Shown piece after piece: positions 19,660 through 30,783 of a stretch of 64,000 nt of DNA. Origin of the DNA: Pseudomonas aestuarii. GTDB taxonomy: Bacteria; Pseudomonadota; Gammaproteobacteria; Pseudomonadales; Pseudomonadaceae. The stretch's first letter is position 1. Each line of letters begins with the position of its first letter. A program made the position numbers and the translations under genes. The notes beneath the pieces were generated by a model, which was not told where the DNA came from, ran no database searches, and was given only the letters and a program-made list of their open reading frames with translations. The stretch lies in the NCBI RefSeq assembly GCF_027988105.1, contig NZ_JAQJZJ010000001.1:620001-684000 (forward strand). The letters run 5' to 3'.

Positions 19660-21042
19660 TCAGGCCAGGGTGGCGAGTCCGATATAGGTCGCCGCGCCGG
19701 CCAGGTATCCAACCAGGGCCAGCCAGCTGATCTTCTTCAGGTACCAGATGAAGTTGATCTTCTCCATGCCCATGGCTGCCACACCGGCCGCCGAGCCGAT
19801 GATCAGGCAGCTACCGCCAGTACCGGCACAGTAGGCCAGCATTTCCCAGAAGGTGCCATTCACCACGAAGTTGCCGACCCAACTGCTGTCGCTACCGGCC
19901 ATCGCCAGGGTCTCGGGGCTGACCAGTGGGTACATCTTCATGGAACCCGCCACCAGCGGCACGTTGTCGACCACCGAGGACAGCAGACCAATGGCGATGT
20001 TGATGGTGAAGACGTTGCCCAGGCTGTCCTTCAGCGCGGTGGCGACCTGGGTCAGATGCCCGGCGGTGGCCAGGCTGGAGACGGCGAGCAGGATGCCGAG
20101 GAAGAACAGCACGCTGGTGGTGTCGATCTTGCGCAGTACACCGACGACCGACAGTGGATGTTTGTCCTCTTCGTTCTTGCCGCGGTGCAGCACTTCGGTC
20201 ACTACCCAGAGAATGCCGAGGCCGAACAGGATGCCCATATACGGCGGTAGGTGGGTGACGGTCTTGAAGACTGGGACAAACAGCAGGGCGCCGATGCCGA
20301 GGATGAACACCAGGTTACGCTCGAATGCGGTGGTCGGGTCGCGACGCTCTTCCTTGGTTGGCTTCACTACCGGGCGCTCGAATTCGCCCTTCATGGTCAG
20401 GCTAAGTAGCAACAGCGGTGCCAGCAGGCAGACCAGGCTGGGAATGAACAGCTGGGCAACGATGCCGCTGGCCGTGATCTGGTTGCCGATCCACAGCATG
20501 GTGGTGGTCACGTCGCCGATTGGTGACCAGGCGCCGCCAGCGTTGGCGGCGACCACTACGATGCCGACGTAGAACCAGCGCTCGTGCTGTTCCTTGATCA
20601 ATTTGCGCAGCAGGGAAACCATGACGATGGTGGTGGTCAGGTTGTCCAAGGCGGCAGAGAGGAAGAAGGTGATGAAGCCGATCATCCACAGCAGGTGGAT
20701 GCGCTTGTTGGTGCGGATGCGGTCGGTGATGACCTTGAAACCCTCGTGGGCGTCGATCAGCTCGACGATGGTCATGGCGCCCATCAGGAAGAACAGGATT
20801 TCCGACACTTCGCCGAGGTGATGGCGCAGTTCAAGTACCACATGATGGGCGTTGGTCGACGCGCCGGCCGTGCCGCTCCCGATAATCGGCAGGATACTGT
20901 CGGCCCCCAGCACCAGTACCGTCCAACATATGACGGCGGTGAGAATGGCCGTGGCGGCCTTGTCGATCTTTAGCGGGTGTTCAAGGGCGATGCAGAGATA
21001 TCCGAACACGAATATCAATGCCATGAGTACATACGCAAACAT
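19660..21042 (-). CDS. nhaD: Na+/H+ antiporter NhaD
   Basis: 460 residues with about 12 membrane segments. NhaD-type features are visible: FFLMGAMTIVELIDAHEGF, SAALDNLTTTIVMVSLLRK, ANAGGAWSPIGDVTTTMLW and SSVVDNVPLVAGSM, the last two being the IT-superfamily motifs with ion-binding Asp and Asn residues. NhaD expels Na+ (and Li+) in exchange for protons and is typical of salt-tolerant and alkaliphilic bacteria. Monocistronic; about 250 bp separate its start from the valS terminator. Confidence 0.92.
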   Translation of the reverse strand: MFAYVLMALIFVFGYLCIALEHPLKIDKAATAILTAVICWTVLVLGADSILPIIGSGTAGASTNAHHVVLELRHHLGEVSEILFFLMGAMTIVELIDAHEGFKVITDRIRTNKRIHLLWMIGFITFFLSAALDNLTTTIVMVSLLRKLIKEQHERWFYVGIVVVAANAGGAWSPIGDVTTTMLWIGNQITASGIVAQLFIPSLVCLLAPLLLLSLTMKGEFERPVVKPTKEERRDPTTAFERNLVFILGIGALLFVPVFKTVTHLPPYMGILFGLGILWVVTEVLHRGKNEEDKHPLSVVGVLRKIDTTSVLFFLGILLAVSSLATAGHLTQVATALKDSLGNVFTINIAIGLLSSVVDNVPLVAGSMKMYPLVSPETLAMAGSDSSWVGNFVVNGTFWEMLAYCAGTGGSCLIIGSAAGVAAMGMEKINFIWYLKKISWLALVGYLAGAATYIGLATLA

Positions 21043-21293
21043 AGGCTGAGTTTCCAGTTAGGAGGTTGAAGTTTTTGAAATTGTTATAAAAACCTGGGCG
21101 GCAGCATGCACCGAGAATGCACCGAGCGGAAAGCGGCGTGCCAATGGCTGGCGTTTATAGGCGATTCCACGTCGTGTTGCGTTGATGCCGGACAAGAACA
21201 GAATCCTTCTGTCGTGCAGTTGAGTTGTGCCAGCCAAGGTCTGCCCTGGCCGCTGTCGGGGCCATGCTGGCTGGAGCCTTGCTGCGGATAGAG

Positions 21294-21325
21294 AAAAGCC
21301 CGCGATCTTGCGACGGCGGGCTTTT
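21294..21325 (-). terminator. Intrinsic terminator downstream of valS
   Basis: Perfect 10-bp stem AAAAGCCCGC / GCGGGCTTTT with a 12-base loop, ending 8 bp beyond the valS stop. Read on the minus strand the hairpin is followed by CTTTTCTC; on the plus strand by TTTTTTGATT, so it could work in both directions. Confidence 0.85.
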
Positions 21326-21332
21326 TTGATTG

Positions 21333-24182
21333 CTACAGTTCGGCGATGCGCTCGCGCTGCTCGGCGAGCCTGGCGAGAGCCTGTTCGGCCTCGGCCAGCT
21401 TGGCGCGCTCCTTGTCGAGCACCTCGGCGGGCGCCTTGGCGACGAAGCCTTGGTTGCTCAGCTTGCCGCCGACCCGCTTGACCTCGCCGTCCAGGCGCTG
21501 GATTTCCTTGTCCAGGCGCGCCAGTTCGGCGTCCTTGTCGATCAGCCCGGCCATCGGTACCAGCACCTGCATGTCGCCGACCAGGGCGGTGGCAGACATC
21601 GGCGCCGCTTCCCCGGCTTGCAGCACGCGCACCGATTCCAGTTTGGCCAGCTTGTTCAGCAGCGGCTCGTTATCGGCCAGGCGGCGCAAATCTTCGGCGC
21701 TGGCGTTCTGCAGGATGATGTCGATGCGCTTGGCCATGGAGATTTTCATCTCGCCGCGGATCTGCCGCAGGCCGAGCATCAGTTGCTTGACCCACTCGAT
21801 ATCGCCTTCGGCGGCGGCGTCGAGGCGGCTCTCAACGGCCACCGGCCAGGCCTGCAGCATGATGGTCTCGCCGCTGACGCCGGCCTGCGCCTTGATCCGC
21901 TGCCAGATTTCTTCGGTGATGAATGGCATGAACGGGTGGGCCAGACGCAGCGCCACTTCCAGCACGCGCACCAGGGTGCGGCGGGTGCCGCGCTGGCGCT
22001 CGATCGGTGCGTTCTCGTCCCACAGCACCGGCTTGACCAGCTCCAGGTACCAGGCGCAGTACTCGTCCCAGATGAACTCGTACAGAGCCTGCGCGGCCAG
22101 GTCGAAGCGGAAGGCGTCGAGCTGGCGGGTGACTTCGGCTTCGGTGCGCTGCAGCGCCGAGATGATCCAGCGATCCACCGAGGACAGCTCCACCGGCTCG
22201 CCATTGACGCCGGTGTCCTGGCCATCGGTGTTCTCGATGACGAAGTTGGCGGCGTTCCAGATCTTGTTGCAGAAGTTGCGGTAACCCTCGACCCGGCCCA
22301 TGTCGAACTTGATGTCGCGGCCAGTGGAGGCCAGCGCCAGGTTGGTGAAGCGCAGGGCGTCGGTGCCGTAGGCGGCGATGCCCTCGGGGAACTCGGCGCG
22401 GGTCTGCTTGGCGATCTTCTCCGCCAGCTTGGGCTGCATCATGCCGCTGGTGCGTTTGGCCAGCAGGCTGTCCAGGTCGATGCCGTCGACGATATCCAGC
22501 GGGTCGAGCACGTTGCCCTTGGACTTGGACATCTTCTGGCCCTGTCCATCGCGCACCAGGCCGTGCACGTAGACGGTCTTGAACGGCACTTGCGGCGTGC
22601 CGTCGTCGTTCTTCACCAGGTGCAGGGTCAGCATGATCATCCGGGCGACCCAGAAGAAGATGATGTCGAAACCGGTGACCAGCACGTCGGTGGGGTGGAA
22701 GGTCTTCAGCGCTTCGGTCTGCTGCGGCCAGCCGAGGGTGGAGAAAGTCCACAGGCCAGAGCTGAACCAGGTGTCGAGCACGTCGTCGTCCTGGCGCAGG
22801 TTGGCGTCGCCGAGGTTGTGCTTGGCGCGTACTTCCGCTTCGTCGCGGCCGACGTAGACGTTGCCGGCCTCGTCGTACCAGGCCGGGATGCGGTGGCCCC
22901 ACCACAGCTGACGGCTGATGCACCAGTCCTGGATGTCGCGCATCCAGCTGAAGTACATGTTCTCGTACTGCTTGGGCACGAACTGGATGGCGCCGTCTTC
23001 CACGGCTTTGATCGCCGGCTCGGCCAGCGGCTTGGTGGAGACGTACCACTGATCGGTCAACCAGGGTTCGATGATGGTGCCGGAGCGGTCGCCTTTCGGC
23101 ACTTTCAGCGCATGGTCGTCGATGCTTTCCAGCAGGCCGGCGGCCTCGAAGGCGGCGACGATCTGCTTGCGCGCGACAAAACGATCCAGCCCGGCATATT
23201 CGGCGGGCAGGCGGCCATCGACTGCGCTGTTGACGCTGCCGTCGACATTGAACACCTGGGCAGTGGCGAGCACGGCGGCGTCTTTGTCGAAGATGTTGAG
23301 CAGCGGCAGGTTGTGGCGCTTGCCGACTTCGTAGTCGTTGAAATCATGGGCCGGGGTGATTTTCACGCAACCGGTGCCGAACTCGGGATCGCAATAATCG
23401 TCGGCGATAATCGGGATGCGCCGGCCAACCAATGGCAACTCGACGAAGGTGCCGATCAGGGCCTGGTAGCGTTCGTCGGTGGGGTTTACCGCGACGGCGC
23501 TGTCGCCGAGCATGGTTTCCGGGCGGGTGGTGGCGACGATCAGGTAGTCCTTGCCGTCAACCGTGGTGTTGCCGTCCGCCAGCGGGTAGCGCAGGTTCCA
23601 CAGCTTGCCTTTCTCGTCGTGGTTCTCCACTTCCAGATCGGAAATCGCCGTGTGCAGCTTGGTGTCCCAGTTGACCAGACGCTTGCCGCGGTAGATCAGG
23701 CCGTCTTCGTGCAGGCGCACGAAGGCCTCCTTGACCGCTTCGGACAGGCCATCGTCCATGGTGAAGCGCTCGCGCGACCAGTCCACCGAGCTGCCCAGGC
23801 GGCGGATCTGTCGGGTGATGTTGCCGCCGGATTCTTCCTTCCATTCCCAGACTTTCTCGAGGAATTTCTCGCGGCCCAGGTCGTGGCGGCTAATGCCCTC
23901 TGCGGCCAGTTGCCGCTCCACCACCATCTGGGTGGCGATGCCGGCATGGTCGGTACCTGGTTGCCACAGGGTCTTGCGGCCCTGCATGCGACGGAAACGG
24001 ATCAGCGCATCCATGATCGAGTTATTGAAACCATGGCCCATGTGCAGGCTGCCGGTGACGTTCGGCGGCGGAATCATGATGGTGTAAGGCTGGCCCGAGC
24101 CCTGGGGGGCGAAATAGTTGTTCGCCTCCCAGTTCTGGTAGAGGGCGGTTTCAATGGCGTGCGGCTGGTAGGTCTTGTCCAT
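21333..24182 (-). CDS. valS: Valyl-tRNA synthetase
   Basis: 949 residues from ATG 24182 ([19 protein letters not shown]). Class I motifs: HIGH form GSLHMGHGF near residue 44, KMSKS form [14 protein letters not shown] near residue 554, the CP1 editing domain between them, and a C-terminal coiled coil rich in Leu/Glu/Arg. It charges tRNA-Val and edits Thr-tRNA. The frame upstream to 24242 lacks conservation and is excluded. A nearly complete open frame exists on the opposite strand, but it is a GC-rich shadow. Confidence 0.97.
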   Translation of the reverse strand: MDKTYQPHAIETALYQNWEANNYFAPQGSGQPYTIMIPPPNVTGSLHMGHGFNNSIMDALIRFRRMQGRKTLWQPGTDHAGIATQMVVERQLAAEGISRHDLGREKFLEKVWEWKEESGGNITRQIRRLGSSVDWSRERFTMDDGLSEAVKEAFVRLHEDGLIYRGKRLVNWDTKLHTAISDLEVENHDEKGKLWNLRYPLADGNTTVDGKDYLIVATTRPETMLGDSAVAVNPTDERYQALIGTFVELPLVGRRIPIIADDYCDPEFGTGCVKITPAHDFNDYEVGKRHNLPLLNIFDKDAAVLATAQVFNVDGSVNSAVDGRLPAEYAGLDRFVARKQIVAAFEAAGLLESIDDHALKVPKGDRSGTIIEPWLTDQWYVSTKPLAEPAIKAVEDGAIQFVPKQYENMYFSWMRDIQDWCISRQLWWGHRIPAWYDEAGNVYVGRDEAEVRAKHNLGDANLRQDDDVLDTWFSSGLWTFSTLGWPQQTEALKTFHPTDVLVTGFDIIFFWVARMIMLTLHLVKNDDGTPQVPFKTVYVHGLVRDGQGQKMSKSKGNVLDPLDIVDGIDLDSLLAKRTSGMMQPKLAEKIAKQTRAEFPEGIAAYGTDALRFTNLALASTGRDIKFDMGRVEGYRNFCNKIWNAANFVIENTDGQDTGVNGEPVELSSVDRWIISALQRTEAEVTRQLDAFRFDLAAQALYEFIWDEYCAWYLELVKPVLWDENAPIERQRGTRRTLVRVLEVALRLAHPFMPFITEEIWQRIKAQAGVSGETIMLQAWPVAVESRLDAAAEGDIEWVKQLMLGLRQIRGEMKISMAKRIDIILQNASAEDLRRLADNEPLLNKLAKLESVRVLQAGEAAPMSATALVGDMQVLVPMAGLIDKDAELARLDKEIQRLDGEVKRVGGKLSNQGFVAKAPAEVLDKERAKLAEAEQALARLAEQRERIAEL

Positions 24183-24325
24183 GCGCGGCGGGACCCTTAT
24201 GACGGCTGATCGGAAAAGCCGGCAAGTATAACGGGCTGGCACATGAGGCGTAAGGCCAGCGTGGGGCGAGTGACTGACGGCTGGGGCAATCCTTCCCGAA
24301 TTGCAGCCGGGCTACTGGTGTTTTT

Positions 24326-24724
24326 CTACTTGCGCGGCGGCAGCAGGCGGCTCAGGCGGGCTTGCAGGCGGCGCTTGAGCTCGGCTTCGATCTGCGGCAC
24401 GAAGTCGTCGATTACATCCTGCAGAATCAGCTCGGCGGCGGCGCGCAGTTCGTTATCCAGGCGGTGCATGTCGCTGTCGCGGCCGAGGGTCTGCCGGATG
24501 CTGCTGTGCAGGGTCGCGGCCTGCGCCAGCGGAGCGGCCTCCACGACTGGCGGATGGGCCGGTGCCGGCGGCGTGACGATGTCCGAGAGCAGGGGGATGC
24601 TGTCCGGGTCGATCGAGTCGGTCAGCAGTGGCAGATCGAGGTTTTCGTCGCCCAGCAGCTGGCGGATCGACTCGAGGTCGTCCAGCAGGTGGGTGGGCTT
24701 TTGCGGCGGTTTTGGCATGTCCAT
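24326..24724 (-). CDS. Conserved hypothetical protein between holC and valS
   Basis: About 132 residues from ATG 24724 (MDMPKPPQKPTHLLDDLESI); an internal ATG at 24718 is an alternative and no strong ribosome site is visible. The N-terminal half is acidic and Pro-rich, the C-terminal half helical (ELRAAAELILQDVIDDFVPQ) and ends in a basic tail KRRLQARLSRLLPPRK. I do not recognise a domain. It follows holC by 10 bp and precedes valS, the same place as a conserved unknown gene in other pseudomonads, so it belongs to the holC-valS transcription unit. Its function is unknown. Confidence 0.7.
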   Translation of the reverse strand: MDMPKPPQKPTHLLDDLESIRQLLGDENLDLPLLTDSIDPDSIPLLSDIVTPPAPAHPPVVEAAPLAQAATLHSSIRQTLGRDSDMHRLDNELRAAAELILQDVIDDFVPQIEAELKRRLQARLSRLLPPRK

Positions 24725-24734
24725 GGTGCAGAAC

Positions 24735-25154
24735 TTAAAGTTCGACTCGTTTCGGATCATAGCCGCGCTGGCGGTAGCTGCGGAAGTTTTCCCGGCAGGC
24801 GGTCAATAGATCGGGTTCTTGGTTGACGATCTCGATCACCCGGCTGAAGCGTTCGACAAAGGGCGAAAGGGTCGGGCTCAGGTTGATCAGCACGCCTTGC
24901 TGGGAGAGCGGCTCTTCGTCCAGGCCAATCACCACCGGTGCCTGCGGGTCGTCCTGCTGCAAGTTGTGCGGTACGAATGCTTCGGCCTTGAAACGCCAGA
25001 GAAGTTCGTCGAGCGCCGTGCATTGCTCTGTATCGCAACCGCGCAGAAACACCGGCAGGCCATGGCGCCAGGCTTTCATCGCCAGTTGGCAGGCTGCCCG
25101 CAGGCGGTCTGCCGGGGCGGCGGAGGATAAGACATAGAATTCTATTCGGGGCAT
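24735..25154 (-). CDS. holC: DNA polymerase III chi subunit
   Basis: 139 residues beginning MPRIEFYVLSSAAPADRL, with the LRGCDTEQCTALDELLWRF and AFVPHNL segments that define HolC. Chi links the clamp loader to SSB through the psi subunit during replication. Gene order pepA-holC-valS on one strand is conserved in gammaproteobacteria. About 75 bp lie between pepA and holC. Confidence 0.93.
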   Translation of the reverse strand: MPRIEFYVLSSAAPADRLRAACQLAMKAWRHGLPVFLRGCDTEQCTALDELLWRFKAEAFVPHNLQQDDPQAPVVIGLDEEPLSQQGVLINLSPTLSPFVERFSRVIEIVNQEPDLLTACRENFRSYRQRGYDPKRVEL

Positions 25155-25230
25155 GGTGATTTCATTATGTGGGCCGCTGCAGGCGCGGCCGAGGCGGAAT
25201 GGCGCTCGGCCGCGCCTGCAATAATCGGCA

Positions 25231-26769
<1,539 letters not shown>

Positions 26770-26863
26770 CTATTTTTCGATGGTTCGTCTGTGTGCGGAC
26801 CGGCAAACAGTGTGGCTAGTGTGATCGTAGCCGCCTGAGCCTGACAACCCTGGAGTGTCTGGT

Positions 26864-27985
26864 TTGATCGTGTTCCGTTATTTGTCTCGTGAAGTGCTGG
26901 TTACCTTGAGTGCGATGAGTGCCGTGCTCCTGGTGATCATAATGAGTGGCCGTTTCATCAAGTACCTGGCGCAGGCGGCCCAGGGATTGCTGGATCCGGG
27001 CGTGTTGTTCATGATCATGGCCTTTCGCCTGCCGGGGTTCCTGCAGCTGATCCTGCCGCTGGGGTTGTTCCTCGGCATCCTTATGGCCTACGGCCGGCTC
27101 TATCTCGACAGCGAGATGACGGTGCTCTCGGCCACCGGCATGAGTCAGCAGCGGTTGCTGGTCTACACCATGGCGCCGGCCTTGCTGGTGGCCCTGCTGG
27201 TGGCCTGGTTAAGCATGGGCCTGGCGCCGCAGGGTGTGGCGCAGGTCGCGAGCATTCTCAATCAACAGGACGCCCTGACCGAATTCGATACCCTGGTGCC
27301 TGGGCGTTTCCAGGCCATGCGGGATGGTTCGCGGGTGACCTATACCAAGGAATTGTCGGCAGATCGCGCGGAGCTGGCCGACATCTTCATCTCCGAGAAG
27401 CGTTTTTCCCGGACGGGCGACAAGGAGCGCGGCATCACCGTGCTGGTGGCGGAAAGCGGGCGTCAGGAGATTCAGGCCGATGGCAGTCGCTATCTGATTT
27501 TGCAGAACGGTTACCGTTACGATGGCAATCCAGGTCAGGCCGACTACCGGGCGATTCAGTACGACACCTATGGCGTGCTGTTACCCAAACCCTCGGTCAG
27601 TAGCGAGATCAGTGAGCGTGAGGCCGTGACGACCGCTGAATTGATCGGCAGTGACAATCCGCGCTTCCAGTCCGAGCTGCAGTGGCGTCTGTCACTGCCG
27701 CTGCTGGTGTTCATCGTGACCCTGCTGGCGGTGCCGCTGTCGCGGGTCAATCCACGGCAAGGCCGCTTTCTCAAGCTGCTGCCGGCAATCCTCTTGTATA
27801 TGACGTACCTGGCGCTGCTGATCGCTGCGCGCAGCGCACTGGATAAAGGGCGAATTCCTCAGGCGCTAGGGTTGTGGTGGGTACATGGAGTATTTCTGTT
27901 GATTGGTCTTGTGCTGCTGTATTGGGAGCCGTTGCGCCTGAAGTGGGCGAGCCGCCGTGCCGGGTCGGAGGTGGCTCATGCTTAG
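26864..27985 (+). CDS. lptF: LPS export ABC permease LptF
   Basis: 373 residues, TTG start at 26864 (LIVFRYLSREVLVTL) 8 bases after TGGAG; the GTG at 26855 lies inside the ribosome site. Six membrane segments flank a periplasmic beta-jellyroll region (about 130-260) with the SRVTYTKELSADR strand, as in the YjgP/YjgQ family. With LptG and LptB it extracts lipopolysaccharide from the inner membrane. It overlaps lptG by 8 bp. Confidence 0.95.
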   Translation: MIVFRYLSREVLVTLSAMSAVLLVIIMSGRFIKYLAQAAQGLLDPGVLFMIMAFRLPGFLQLILPLGLFLGILMAYGRLYLDSEMTVLSATGMSQQRLLVYTMAPALLVALLVAWLSMGLAPQGVAQVASILNQQDALTEFDTLVPGRFQAMRDGSRVTYTKELSADRAELADIFISEKRFSRTGDKERGITVLVAESGRQEIQADGSRYLILQNGYRYDGNPGQADYRAIQYDTYGVLLPKPSVSSEISEREAVTTAELIGSDNPRFQSELQWRLSLPLLVFIVTLLAVPLSRVNPRQGRFLKLLPAILLYMTYLALLIAARSALDKGRIPQALGLWWVHGVFLLIGLVLLYWEPLRLKWASRRAGSEVAHA

Positions 27986-29039
27986 ATTGGATCGCTACAT
28001 CGGCACCCAGGTATTTTTCGCGATTCTCACCGTATTGGGCGTCCTCGTCGGGCTGGCCTTGCTGTTCGCCTTTATCGATGAGATGGGCGATGTCGAGGGT
28101 GGTTATGGTTTGCCGGAAGCCGCCTGGTATATCTTCTTGACTCTGCCGCGGCGCGTCTACGAGATGCTGCCGATGGCGGCCCTGGTCGGTTGCTTGGTCG
28201 GGCTGGGCAGTCTGGCCAGCAGCAGTGAGCTGACCATCATGCGCGCTGCCGGGGTTTCGATCAGGCGCATCGTCTGGGCGGTGATGAAACCGATGCTGGT
28301 GTTGATGCTGGCAGGCATTCTGATCGGCGAGTACCTGGCCCCCTGGAGTGAAAATCAGGCTCAGGCCGATCGCGCCATGGCGATGGGCGGTGGTGAGGCG
28401 CAAAGCTCCAAGCGTGGCTTGTGGCATCGCCAGGGCGACGAGTTCGTGCATATCAATGCGGTGCAGCCCGATGGCGTCTTGTTTGGTGTGACCCGTTATC
28501 GCTTCGATGATCAGCGTCACATGCTGTCTTCCAGCTTTGCCCGGCGTGCGCAGTATCAGGGCGACCACTGGCTGCTGGAGAATGTGGCAACCACACATTT
28601 TCGTGAGCGCAGTACCGAGGTGGTCAAGGCGCCGAATGAGCGCTGGGATGTCGAACTGAACCCGCAGCTGCTGGGTACTGTGGTGCTGGAGCCTGACGCG
28701 CTGTCGGTAACCGGCCTGTGGCGCTATATCCACTACCTGGGCGAGCAGGGCCTGAACAATGGGCAGTACTGGCTGGCGTTCTGGAGCAAGGTGCTGCAGC
28801 CAGTGGTGACCGCCGCACTGGTGTTGATGGCCATATCCTTCATCTTCGGTCCATTGCGCTCGGTCACCTTGGGTCAGCGGGTCTTCACCGGCGTGGTCGT
28901 GGGCTTCGTGTTCCGCATTGCCCAGGACCTGCTTGGACCTTCCAGCCTGGTGTTCGGTTTCTCACCCTTGTTTGCCGTGCTGATCCCCGCAGGGGTGTGC
29001 GCCTTGGCCGGTGCCTGGCTGTTGCGTCGCGCGGGATAG
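27978..29039 (+). CDS. lptG: LPS export ABC permease LptG
   Basis: 353 residues from ATG 27978 (MLRLDRYIGTQVFFAIL), inside the end of lptF. Same YjgP/YjgQ architecture as LptF: membrane helices at both ends and a periplasmic domain with KRGLWHRQGDEFVHINAV. Essential partner of LptF for lipopolysaccharide export. Followed 15 bp later by a strong hairpin terminator. Confidence 0.95.
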   Translation: MLRLDRYIGTQVFFAILTVLGVLVGLALLFAFIDEMGDVEGGYGLPEAAWYIFLTLPRRVYEMLPMAALVGCLVGLGSLASSSELTIMRAAGVSIRRIVWAVMKPMLVLMLAGILIGEYLAPWSENQAQADRAMAMGGGEAQSSKRGLWHRQGDEFVHINAVQPDGVLFGVTRYRFDDQRHMLSSSFARRAQYQGDHWLLENVATTHFRERSTEVVKAPNERWDVELNPQLLGTVVLEPDALSVTGLWRYIHYLGEQGLNNGQYWLAFWSKVLQPVVTAALVLMAISFIFGPLRSVTLGQRVFTGVVVGFVFRIAQDLLGPSSLVFGFSPLFAVLIPAGVCALAGAWLLRRAG

Positions 29040-29053
29040 CTGCTGCAGTCGAT

Positions 29054-29080
29054 AAAAAGCCGGCTAATTGCCGGCTTTTT
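29054..29080. terminator. Bidirectional terminator between lptG and the RDD gene
   Basis: AAAAAGCCGG / CCGGCTTTTT stem of 10 bp with a 7-base loop, T-runs on both strands; placed between two convergent genes, so it serves both. Confidence 0.88.
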
Positions 29081-29092
29081 CGTTTGCAGGCC

Positions 29093-29593
29093 CTAGCGCT
29101 GGGTTTTGTGGATGTTCTTCGGCAGCTGCACGGTGTGGCTGTCGGAATAGATGTCGTGCCAACTGCGCTTGTCCTTGTCCCAGAGCACCCAGAAAAACCC
29201 CAGGCCCAGGCACAGCCAGGAGGCAATGGCGACCAGAAAGCGCAGCAATGCCTGCCATAGGCTGATGGCCGTACCGTCGGCGTTCTGGATACGAATGCCC
29301 CAGACCTGCATGCCCAGTGTCTGGCCGCTGTGCGTCCAGAACTTGCTGAAGAAGCCAAACAGGCTGAGCACCAACAGGGTAGACAGTAGCGGGTCGCCAT
29401 CCAGTGCACCGGCATCGGAGAGCTGTTTGAGCTGCGCTTCGCCATAAAAGCCCATCAGGATCAGCTTGTAGGCAAAGGTCACGACGATCAGCAGGGCCAG
29501 GCACAGCAGCAAGTCATAGAACATGGCGGCCATTCGGCGGATAAATCCGGCAGGGGGGAAATCACCCTGCGGGCGCAGCAGGTGGTTGGGCAT
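29093..29593 (-). CDS. RDD-family membrane protein
   Basis: 166 residues from ATG 29593 (MPNHLLRPQGDFPPAGF); a further ATG at 29611 lacks a ribosome site. The N-terminal FIRRMAAMFYDLLLCLAL has the Arg and Asp of the RDD domain, followed by GQTLGMQVWGIRI and an Asp in the third segment. Three membrane helices. RDD proteins are poorly understood; some take part in Na+/H+ exchange or tolerance to salt. Convergent to lptG. Confidence 0.82.
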   Translation of the reverse strand: MPNHLLRPQGDFPPAGFIRRMAAMFYDLLLCLALLIVVTFAYKLILMGFYGEAQLKQLSDAGALDGDPLLSTLLVLSLFGFFSKFWTHSGQTLGMQVWGIRIQNADGTAISLWQALLRFLVAIASWLCLGLGFFWVLWDKDKRSWHDIYSDSHTVQLPKNIHKTQR

Positions 29594-29658
29594 GAGGGGC
29601 TCGATATGCAAAGTATGACGCTAAGGCTTGAGGGGACGGTTCGCGGTATGCAGGAGCA

Positions 29659-29691
29659 TAAAAAAACCCCCGACGTTGCCATCAGGGGTTC
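29659..29691 (-). terminator. Terminator of the cold-shock gene
   Basis: On the minus strand AACCCC, 14 bases, GGGGTT followed by TTTTTTATG, 16 bp after the csp stop codon. The stem is only 6 bp but the T-run is long. Confidence 0.7.
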
Positions 29692-29706
29692 TTAGCAGCA
29701 GCAGGA

Positions 29707-29919
29707 TTATTCCTGGACTTGAACCTGGTCGGCCTGCATGCCTTTTTGCCCTTGTACGGCAACGAAACTGACTTTCTGGCCTTCTTTCAGGCTCTTGAAA
29801 CCGTTGCCCTCGATCGCGCGAAAGTGCACGAAAAGATCCGGGCCGCTTTCTGGCGTGATGAAGCCAAAACCTTTCTCGTCGTTAAACCACTTGACGGTAC
29901 CGCTCTGACGATTCGACAT
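29707..29919 (-). CDS. Cold-shock-domain protein (CspA/CapB family)
   Basis: 70 residues: [19 protein letters not shown] contains RNP1 (KGFGFI), and DLFVHFRAI is RNP2. A single cold-shock domain, which binds single-stranded RNA/DNA and melts RNA structure. The change VHF-R-AI (rather than VHFSAI) is typical of the Pseudomonas CapB subgroup. It is preceded by a leader of about 155 bases with a hairpin (CCTCTA-CGCGA-TAGAGG, 29954-29970), the layout of cold-shock mRNAs that are regulated through their 5' UTR. Confidence 0.95.
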   Translation of the reverse strand: MSNRQSGTVKWFNDEKGFGFITPESGPDLFVHFRAIEGNGFKSLKEGQKVSFVAVQGQKGMQADQVQVQE

Positions 29920-30082
29920 ATCTTAATATCCTTGAAACCTTAGTTGATGACAGCCTCTACGCGATAGAGGGCTGAGACTGGTTGCAAGGAGTAATGCGAC
30001 GTCGAACGGGATGTAGCGGATCTGGACGATCTACTGCACCAGGCCACGAATTACGGCGACCCATGCAAACACAGTGCAAAGC

Positions 30083-30112
30083 ACTCTACGCTAACTAAAA
30101 GGCAAATGCCAA
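30083..30112 (-). promoter_or_regulatory. Candidate sigma-70 promoter of the cold-shock gene
   Basis: On the minus strand TTGGCA (30112-30107) and TAGAGT (30088-30083) are separated by 18 bp. Start would fall near 30076, giving a leader of roughly 155 nt before the csp ATG, as expected for this gene class. Match to consensus is moderate. Confidence 0.4.
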
Positions 30113-30287
30113 CCCCCTCCAGGCCTGCGTTTCAGGCTTGATCGGGCGGCTTTTGTGTCTCTGCAATAAGCGAAAAAGCGGTGCTCGCCGCTGCGTTAAC
30201 TCGCATACGGATGGACGCGCTTCACCAGCGCCTGGGTGTGTTCTTCCGCGTTCTCCCTGGAGTTATCGGCATGCCGTGAAAATAAAC

Positions 30288-30320
30288 TGAACCTCACTAC
30301 GGGTGAGGCACGACAGAGGG
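30288..30320 (+). promoter_or_regulatory. ECF-type promoter P1 of the envelope-protease module
   Basis: TGAACC (30288-30293), 17 bp, CGACAGAGGG (30311-30320). The same 16 bases at the same spacing recur at 37314-37346 upstream of the last gene of the module. The GAAC-type -35 and CGAC-type -10 are what ECF sigma factors recognise, and an ECF sigma gene lies in the operon downstream. The central spacer bases GGGTGA are also shared. Transcription would start about 30325 and leave a leader of about 550 nt. Confidence 0.72.
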
Positions 30321-30783
30321 GTGCAGGCTCACCAGATTGGAGTTCCTTATGTGCGGTGTTATTCAACGAGTTTGGTTGCGCTCGGTCATCGGCTGGGCAC
30401 AGTCGATCCGGTTTTTGGGGATCGCGTTTCACGCGACGGCAGTCGTGCTGCTGGACGGGTTCAAATGAGCAGTACTGCGCGTAGCCACATGTACAGATCA
30501 GCTTGCGATCCTGGCGCGCTTTCGATGTTTCGGGATCGGCTTGGCTGGGGCTGGGGCGGCAATCCGTTTCAGATTTGTGCGCCAATACCCAATGTTGACT
30601 ATGTTGAACTCGCGAGTCTCGGGTTTGAAAGCTCCGGGCTTGTATCCTTGCGCACCTGCGGAGCATCTGCTTTGCGCGCCTTCGACGTGCCGCCGCCAAG
30701 TCGGGTACGGCTAAACAATAACAAGAAGCGGATCACTGCAGCTGAACGCAATCTAGGCAAAAAGCTATTCCGGGAGGGGCTCG
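30321..30783 (+). other. Long leader region before the outer-membrane protein gene
   Basis: About 460 bp with no recognisable gene. The outer-membrane protein frame happens to be open back to 30303, but the translated residues here show no domain, no signal sequence and mixed codon use, so I treat them as non-coding. The stretch holds a possible 39-codon ORF at 30349 and ends with a strong ribosome site (GGGAGG, 30772-30777) for a 30-codon ORF. I see no known riboswitch. Confidence 0.45.
30349..30468 (+). CDS. Possible small protein (39 aa) in the module leader
   Basis: ATG 30349 is 6 bases after GGAG (30339-30342) and is the first good start after promoter P1. The product (MCGVIQRVWLRSVIGW...) has alternating basic and hydrophobic residues and a hydrophobic C-terminal half (FHATAVVLLDGF). 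No family recognised. The start signal and position support it; nothing else does. Confidence 0.25.
   Translation: MCGVIQRVWLRSVIGWAQSIRFLGIAFHATAVVLLDGFK

Noticed and set aside
21330..24209. 959-codon open frame antisense to nearly all of valS
   Set aside because: Its stops are suppressed by the GC-rich codon bias of valS; no ribosome site, domain or protein-like composition. Similar antisense frames lie over pepA, secD, sbcC, ispG and hisS.
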